Assembly: GCA_036365515.1 (NCBI GenBank)
Contig: CM070873.1
Location: forward strand, 66,833,529-66,897,528
DNA: 64,000 bases
Source: Torymus aiolomorphi
Lineage: Eukaryota > Arthropoda > Insecta > Hymenoptera > Torymidae
Direction of reading: 5' to 3'
The notes under the pieces are model-generated. The model saw nothing but the letters and a program-made list of their open reading frames with translations, searched no databases and was not told where the DNA came from. The translations under genes were made by a program, and so were the position numbers. Positions 58,181 through 64,000 of this stretch are shown here, one piece after another (position 1 is the stretch's first letter; each line of letters opens with the position of its first letter).

Positions 58181-59000
58181 GTTTTCCATAATTTTTAATA
58201 TAAATCACATTTAACGGGTTGAGCTCCGCTTAAACGACCGTGTTTACCGGATCATCAACGCGCGCGTAATATAATTCGCCCGAAATATTCCACACCTCTT
58301 TCGGCGCAGTAATGAATTGTGAGGTATATACATATACACGCACGCGTGCTGCACGCACGAGGAAGCGGTCGATCATGCGTTGCCTCTCCTTTTTTTCTTC
58401 ATCTCAGTTATGTTTTTTTTGCTCTCGTGCACGACACCCTCATTTGCACTTTACACGCCGTTGTTTTCGCGCCTCCTCTTTGTTTTTTCGCGCCGCGTTA
58501 TATGGAGAAAATATAATGCATGCGGCTCGACTTATCTCTCGCAGTGCGCTGCGACTTCCCGGTAAAATTGTCAATTATATGCGCGCGTGCATGAATAATA
58601 CCGATATGAAGTTTCGGCGAGTGAATTATGAGCGAGAAAGAAAGAACTTCGTTTTTGTAGTAATCAGATGCCACTTTCGCATTATTTATCGGGAGGTGTG
58701 TGTATATATTAACGCGTGGGTGCTGTTAACAACTCAATTATTTCGTGACGGTAATAATTATATGATGGGATGACCGTTTTTAGCGCTTGATGAGAGCCAT
58801 TCGTTTCGGTAATATAGGTAAAAATCACGTAAAAAGCTTTCAAGCGTTGAAAAAGTCTGGCAGTACTCGCTTCCTGTGAAAATGAATAATGGAAATTAAG
58901 GGATTGAGAATAAATGTTGAGCTGAAATATCCATTTCGTGTCCCACTTCTCATGTGATGGTTATGAGATACATTAGTAAACTTCATAACGTATTTTTATT
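58181..59000. other. D43: skew-flip unit with CpG-rich core
   Basis: Core about 58240-58640; GTGTGTGTATA near 58696 on the right. The 153-codon plus frame (58312-58773) has Phe- and Arg-rich stretches but no recognised domain. Confidence 0.55.
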
Positions 59001-59860
59001 ATCGTAACTGTTTATTTTATTGCATAACGCGCTATACTTCAAACATATACGAAGAAAAAAACATAAACAAAAATATTTCATTCTGCCAATTGCACAAACA
59101 AAATTCTCCAACAATTCCCATAACTCAAGCGCCAAACTGGGTCGAGAAAAAACTCGCTCGTTCGCGCGCCGCATTAACCGAGACCGTTTAACCTACAAAA
59201 AAATCGGCTGCTGCCGCATAAATCCTGCGCCGAGATATCCATCCCGAAATTAATGACACCTCTTAGACACTATCGCTCGTCGAATAAATAAAACATCACC
59301 TTAAGAGTTTCGGCGCCCGCGCGTCATAATAGGACGAGTAAAGTCGGCTGCTTTCTTATATACTTGCTCTTTACGCGCGAGCGTGTACATAAAAAGGCCA
59401 AAAAGCCAATTAAAGAAGGCGGAGAGGCGTTTAAAAACCCGCGGCGCGGTGCGAGATATACGAGCCAAGGAAATTTCGTCCACCTCCCGAGGCGCTCATC
59501 GCTCGGTTCATTCATTAGCGCGGTCGCAATTTGTTTATCTCCCTCTCTCTTGCCGTGAGTGTAATGACTTCATTTGCCGTGCGCGTACGCTGCGAGATTT
59601 TATAAACGCGGCGAGGGACGTCGTGCGGCGGCTAGTGTCTGGATGTGGGAATCTCGGGGAGTTTGTAAAATATGTGACGATAGCGTGTAATGGGCGGGAT
59701 TTTCCTTATACTTATGACAATATTATTGTGTCTGATATTTTTGGTCTTTTTAGTAATAGGGGATTGATCAAGCGCATACTTTATGCTACTTACTTGGATG
59801 TAAATTTGAAATTTTTGTTGTAGGAGAAGGAAGGATAGTTTGGGGGGTAATCTTTCGCGT
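59001..59860. other. D44: skew-flip unit with CpG-rich core
   Basis: A/C-rich at 59040-59130; core about 59140-59660; G-rich at 59640-59700 and 59820-59850. The 146-codon plus frame (59383-59823) shows no domain. Confidence 0.55.
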
Positions 59861-60300
59861 GGAAGTTATATATGAAAGATATATTGTGAGAATCTAAGTT
59901 GCTTGTATACGTTCTCTATATATGGAATAAAATAAATATCTCTAGATTTTGTAATTTTTCAATAATATTATATTTTTAAGTTTTTTCGCTGATGCATATA
60001 TTCGTAATCGATAAAATGTAAATTTTGACTTTGTTTACGACACTAAAGTCATCTATATAGAAAAAAAGAAAAAAACATTCAGAAAAACACATTTAATGAT
60101 TCACTTAAATTGTAAAAGATTGATGTGATATTTACACGAAATGCGGGTAAACTAAAACGGTGAAATCATTTATATAGATGTTTTATTGATCTTTAAAAAG
60201 GCTACTAATAATAAAATCTTACTTATTAAGTAACTATATCTGTATAATCTTGTTAGTACGGAAGTAAAATGCGTTTTAAGAACGGTATTCCATTATCGAG
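59861..60300. other. AT-rich valley, no gene seen
   Basis: CpG-poor; A runs near 60060-60076 on the side facing D45. Confidence 0.5.
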
Positions 60301-60920
60301 CCAAACCCATAACATACCGACAATTTAATTTCCCTTTTTTCTTCAATTTCCGTATATATCCATTACACAGCAACCATTCAATCTGACTCATCGAGGCTAA
60401 CGGAAAACTAAAACTTTCGAGCTATTAATATAGAAAGGAGTAAAAAATTGATCCGACTATTGGCTTACAAGTGTACTTATAACAGATAGTTTCACCATAC
60501 ACACATATAAATTCATAAAATTATTTCGTTCCGCGGAATTATTGGTACATCTGCTCCTCGATACCGCGTCAGTGCGCGCTCGGTAAAAGCTTTCGAATGT
60601 TTTCCGGGTTTTTACGCCGCGGATCCCTTACGCGTATATTCACCGCGCGCTTAGAGCGCCGCGGAAAGTTTCGCCGTCGTTTACAAGCACTGATCTTCCA
60701 CGGTACTACCGTGGACGCGTTCGCGTGAAGTTTTTTGTGCTTCGATTTAATTCGTATAGATAAGTGCGGGAAATTGAAATTTTATTACGCGCACTGCTGT
60801 ATAGCGCTGATAGGGATGAATTATTTTCTTTTTATTATCGTGGATCCGGGAAAGTACAATGCGTTTAAAACACGTGCATATTATAAACCATAAACATATA
60901 TATAGTTGATCTTTGTTTCT
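60301..60920. other. D45: small skew-flip unit
   Basis: A/C-rich at 60301-60420; core about 60530-60750. A perfect 19-bp palindrome, TCCACGGTACTACCGTGGA, lies at 60697-60715. Confidence 0.5.
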
Positions 60921-61930
60921 CTAAGATAACGATACAGAAATTCTCTTTATAAAATTAAAACGCTTCAATACGAGTGGAATCTACAATTTTATTCAAGTTC
61001 GGAGAAAGTTTTCGAAAATAACGAATCGGTAACCGGCTATTATAGTAAACTGCACGTGTATATACACTCATGCAATTTTCCTACGCCGCATGCAGATCTA
61101 ACCATTTACGCACAACACACTACCACAAAACCTCTCCGTATAAACTAATTAAATAAAAACGCCGCCGTCGCCACTGTCAACCGTCGGGCGTCGCGACTTT
61201 TCTAGCTACGGCCGCGCGTCGTCTCGCCTACATGGGATAAAAACCTATACTTGCACGTGCAGCAGTCCGCCCAATGAAATGGCGCCTCCGATCGCGGCTG
61301 CCGCTCTATCTCTCACCCATATCACTGCCACGGCGCGCGTGAAAAAACGCTCCCGAAAAAAAGGCCGGCATGCATATACATACTTCTATCCTACTACTTC
61401 TATCTTTCTATCCTACTACTACCTGTCACGTATATATGTTTTCGGATCCGCGTTTGACATGGGCGTCGCCCGCATATACATATGCACGCGGCGGCTCCCG
61501 CGCATAGAATTTATATATCGCGACTGCGCGAGCATTATATACGCGCGAGATAAGGACTTATAGGCGCCACTGGAACGGCGCTACCGGACAGCAGCAGCGC
61601 GCCTTTTATGTTTTATGGCTAGATTGCGCGTGCGCCTGTGTGTGTGTACAATGTCGATGCGGCATTTGCCGAGTTGTATGCTGTATCAGATGCAGCATTT
61701 GCCGGGGCGACTCGTGTGATCTTTTTGCGATTGGAGCGGAGATCGCGCGGATTTTTATGTGTAATACAACTCGTGTAAAGTGTCGTGCGACGAGTTGGGT
61801 TGAAAAAATGAACGTGTTTTTGAAGGATCGCGACGAGTTGGGATTATTGTGCAATTTGAATTTCTGTGATGGACATTTTCATAGTGTCGGGTGACTTTTT
61901 ACTGAGCGCGCTCATGAAAGTGACTAGACG
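60921..61930. other. D46: skew-flip unit with CpG-rich core
   Basis: A/C-rich at 61080-61190; core about 61150-61640; GT run near 61637 and G/T-rich to 61890. The 84-codon Cys-rich plus frame (61640-61894, CxC and CxxC spacings) attracted attention but comes from TGCGGCATTTGCCG-type repeats. Confidence 0.55.
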
Positions 61931-62160
61931 TGCATTTTGTGCAGTATTCATCTTTCAGGTTTAAATGTAATAAATGTGGATCTAAGTATAGTAAAGTCAA
62001 CGCTTATTATATCATTATATTATTCAATTATAATTTATTAGAAATTATAATGATAATTAATAACTGTTGTTTTCACCCTGAAACCATTTTCTGTAAAACT
62101 TATTATATGGTTTTAGGTTTTAAGTTAAGTGTTTAAATCATAATTGCGCATTATTTGATA
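61931..62160. other. AT-rich valley, no gene seen
   Basis: CpG-poor; no feature recognised. Confidence 0.45.
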
Positions 62161-62900
62161 AAAAAACACCGGCAAAAACAATCGGAAAAAATCGTTCTAA
62201 TAACGTGCTAACTAGTGTACACACTCATTTTCAAATCAACAAAACGTTTTGTCGACAATAATTAGTTATGAGATTCACCGACACCTTTTTGCCGCCGCCG
62301 TCGCCGCGCTCTCACAGCCCATGAATTTTGCATGAAATCACTGGCATTTTTCAATTAAATCGACGTGCGCGCGCGATGTTTTCCATTTTCGCGAGCGTTT
62401 CTTTCTCACAGGTAAATAGTGCGTGACAATTATTAATTGATTGCGAAGTTCATTAATCACGCACGGGGTTTCGTTTTATCGGCTGATAATGAACGCCGAG
62501 TTTTTGCGTATACATATATATACTACGCCGGCGAGTCGATAGCGATTGTTGCCGGCTCCCCGGCGGCGCACATTTTTGCCGACCTGAAAAAACAAGAATA
62601 TGACACGAGAATGCGATACCTGCCGCGCGAAAAAAATCCCCGCAGCTACCAGTTGTGAACAGTTTCCAAGGTATCAAGTGTAATTAAACTTCGCATAATT
62701 CCGTAATAATTCATCCGTACCAACAATGCGCCGGTTCTCGTATGGTTTTGTTTCAAACCCCGCTGCTGCTATTGTGAAAGTATTATTGTAGTTTCTGAAA
62801 AATCGATTAAAAAGTCTATGAATATGATTAAGGTGATGTACATACAATTAGCACGTAATCTGATATTCCAATTATTCTGTTACCACTATAAAACACATCT
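62161..62900. other. D47: skew-flip unit with CpG-rich core
   Basis: A/C-rich at 62160-62260; core about 62280-62650; T/G-rich DNA at 62740-62790. Confidence 0.5.
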
Positions 62901-63440
62901 ATATTGAAATTAGCAATAATATGAAATCAATATACGGTAATCCGTATTTAAAATGTTTCTTATATATAAAACATCATACGATTTTGCGTAATAACAAAGG
63001 TAAGTTAAAAGAAATCAAAACAACCGTGACGATCCAAATCGACCCTCGTAAATCCAAACCCCCATACATAACCTCGCCCCGTGGCGCAGAACAAAGTCGA
63101 CGGTCGTCGCGGCGCGTGCGCTAAAGCGGGCGCTAATTGCCGCTGTTCTCTATATACACGCGGCCACGTACATACATGCGACAGTGCGCGCGGCTTTGAT
63201 TTACTCGCGACTGCGAGTCGCGATGCAGCCGGCCGTGACGTACACCCGAGACCGATAGTTCACTTGTAATAGGTATACCTATCGCGCTGTTGCTCGTCGT
63301 TCATAGAGACGGGCGGGGTGCAGGCTGCCTTTGAACGTGCCGCGATGCTTGAGAATGTTTGACTGAAGTTTCGATGTAAATGTAGCGGAATGTTTTGTTA
63401 TTATGGAGAGATTGGGGTGTTTATTAAATAACAGTACATT
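62901..63440. other. D48: skew-flip unit with CpG-rich core
   Basis: A/C-rich at 63010-63080; core about 63070-63300 (63061-63120 has 11 CpG, well above the chance expectation of about 6.6 for its C and G content); G/T-rich at 63300-63430. Confidence 0.6.
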
Positions 63441-63442
63441 TT

Positions 63443-63663
63443 CCCTGGTAGAAAATAGAGCAACTTCGTTGGTTAACATGCTAATCAAATGGAAAAATTT
63501 TTACTTAAGATTAACATCGAAATTTAATTAAAACTATTTAAAACTATTACTATGTTTTAAAGCATCTACAATATAATATTTCCACATGTATAAATAGTTA
63601 TTCTTCGTCGACAGTAGCAATATAATCGTGGTGTGACGTTTTTAATTCAAAAATTGACCAGGG
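63443..63663. mobile_element. CCCTGGT-family short MITE, divergent copy (221 bp)
   Basis: The ends are CCCTGGTAGAAAAT and, on the other strand, CCCTGGTCAATTTT. TT flanks both sides (63441-63442 and 63664-63665). The left part (GGTTAACATGCTAATCAAATG) is a diverged version of the block in the copy at 44424. No open frame. Confidence 0.75.
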
Positions 63664-63665
63664 TT

Positions 63666-64000
63666 TATGTAGATGAGTTACGAATGTTTAGTAATTATAT
63701 GGTAGTTCTTCTCACAGCTTACTAAAATAAATATAAAGAATCGTTAAATATTTCTGTCGCTATTATAATTCGTAACGTGCTGATATTATTATTCGTTATT
63801 ATATTTCTCGTTAAAGGTATTTTAAATAAAACATAAAATTTTTAACAACGTCTTATCGAATATAACATCACCGGTTTTTTTTTCTCTCTCGCGATTTCAA
63901 AATAAAATTTATTTTCATCACTCTCCTAAAGTTTTCATTCGGCATCTTAAAATTTCACTTGCACGGCAATAGACTGCGGAATTCGCTGCAGCGGCTGCGT
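63666..64000. other. AT-rich valley and start of a further unit
   Basis: A/T-rich to about 63890. The last 70 bp become C/A- and CpG-rich, which suggests another core begins at the window edge. Confidence 0.4.

Noticed and set aside
61640..61894. Cys-rich 84-codon frame resembling a zinc-binding protein
   Set aside because: The Cys spacing comes from repeated TGC/TGT words in G/T-rich DNA; no consistent metal-binding motif.
1..64000. CRISPR array or bacterial operons
   Set aside because: No spaced direct repeats, no ribosome-binding sites with long frames; composition and repeats are eukaryotic.
1..64000. Known conserved insect microRNAs (let-7, bantam, mir-10, mir-124 and others)
   Set aside because: Mature seeds were looked for by eye; only partial, non-hairpin matches were found.

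Overview
This is eukaryotic nuclear DNA with no recognisable protein-coding gene. It shows introns-or-intergenic style sequence, many microsatellites, small non-autonomous DNA transposons (MITEs) and undepleted CpG. No telomere repeat, tRNA, rRNA, CRISPR or bacterial-style operon was seen. The best guess for the source is an arthropod. AT-rich ground, frequent CpG-rich patches and abundant MITEs would fit a hymenopteran such as a parasitoid wasp, but that rests on general appearance, not on a matched gene. The longest open frames (212, 248 and 282 codons) lie in CpG-rich, stop-poor, low-complexity sequence. They read as Arg/Ser/Ala/Tyr-rich or Thr-His strings and show no domain.

The dominant structure is a repeated compositional unit, about 48 times in 64 kb and roughly every 1-1.5 kb. 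Each unit has an A+C-rich left arm (CA repeats, A runs), a core rich in CpG, GA/CT and TATATA, and a G+T-rich right arm (GT repeats, T runs). GC skew and TA skew therefore both jump from negative to positive across every core and drift back in the AT-rich valleys. Upward jumps of this kind are known at replication origins and at divergent promoters; here they recur at very small scale. The units are listed below as D1-D48. The largest and most GC-rich is D7 (8.5-10.5 kb). It carries GA tracts, GC-rich triplet sequence and good 5' splice donors, and is the best candidate for a real plus-strand promoter and first exon. D5, D9, D12, D16 and D25 also hold plausible core-promoter motifs.

The valleys hold the mobile elements. 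One family has CCCTGGTRGAAA terminal inverted repeats and 2-bp target duplications of variable sequence: long form at 12.1, 14.7 and 32.8 kb; short form at 25.0, 44.4 and 63.4 kb; a 98-bp palindrome at 33.4 kb; a probable relative at 39.9 kb. A second family has CACTGAGARAAGG ends and 2-bp duplications (5.1, 29.9, 32.9 kb); two copies share an internal palindrome with a hammerhead-ribozyme-like core. At 32.8-34.1 kb three elements are nested. Other single-copy inverted-repeat elements are a poly-G/poly-C-ended foldback (12.3 kb), a MITE with about 100-bp ends (48.1 kb), a CACTG-ended element (3.8 kb) and a short hairpin (22.9 kb). None encodes a transposase, so all must have been moved by enzymes from elsewhere.
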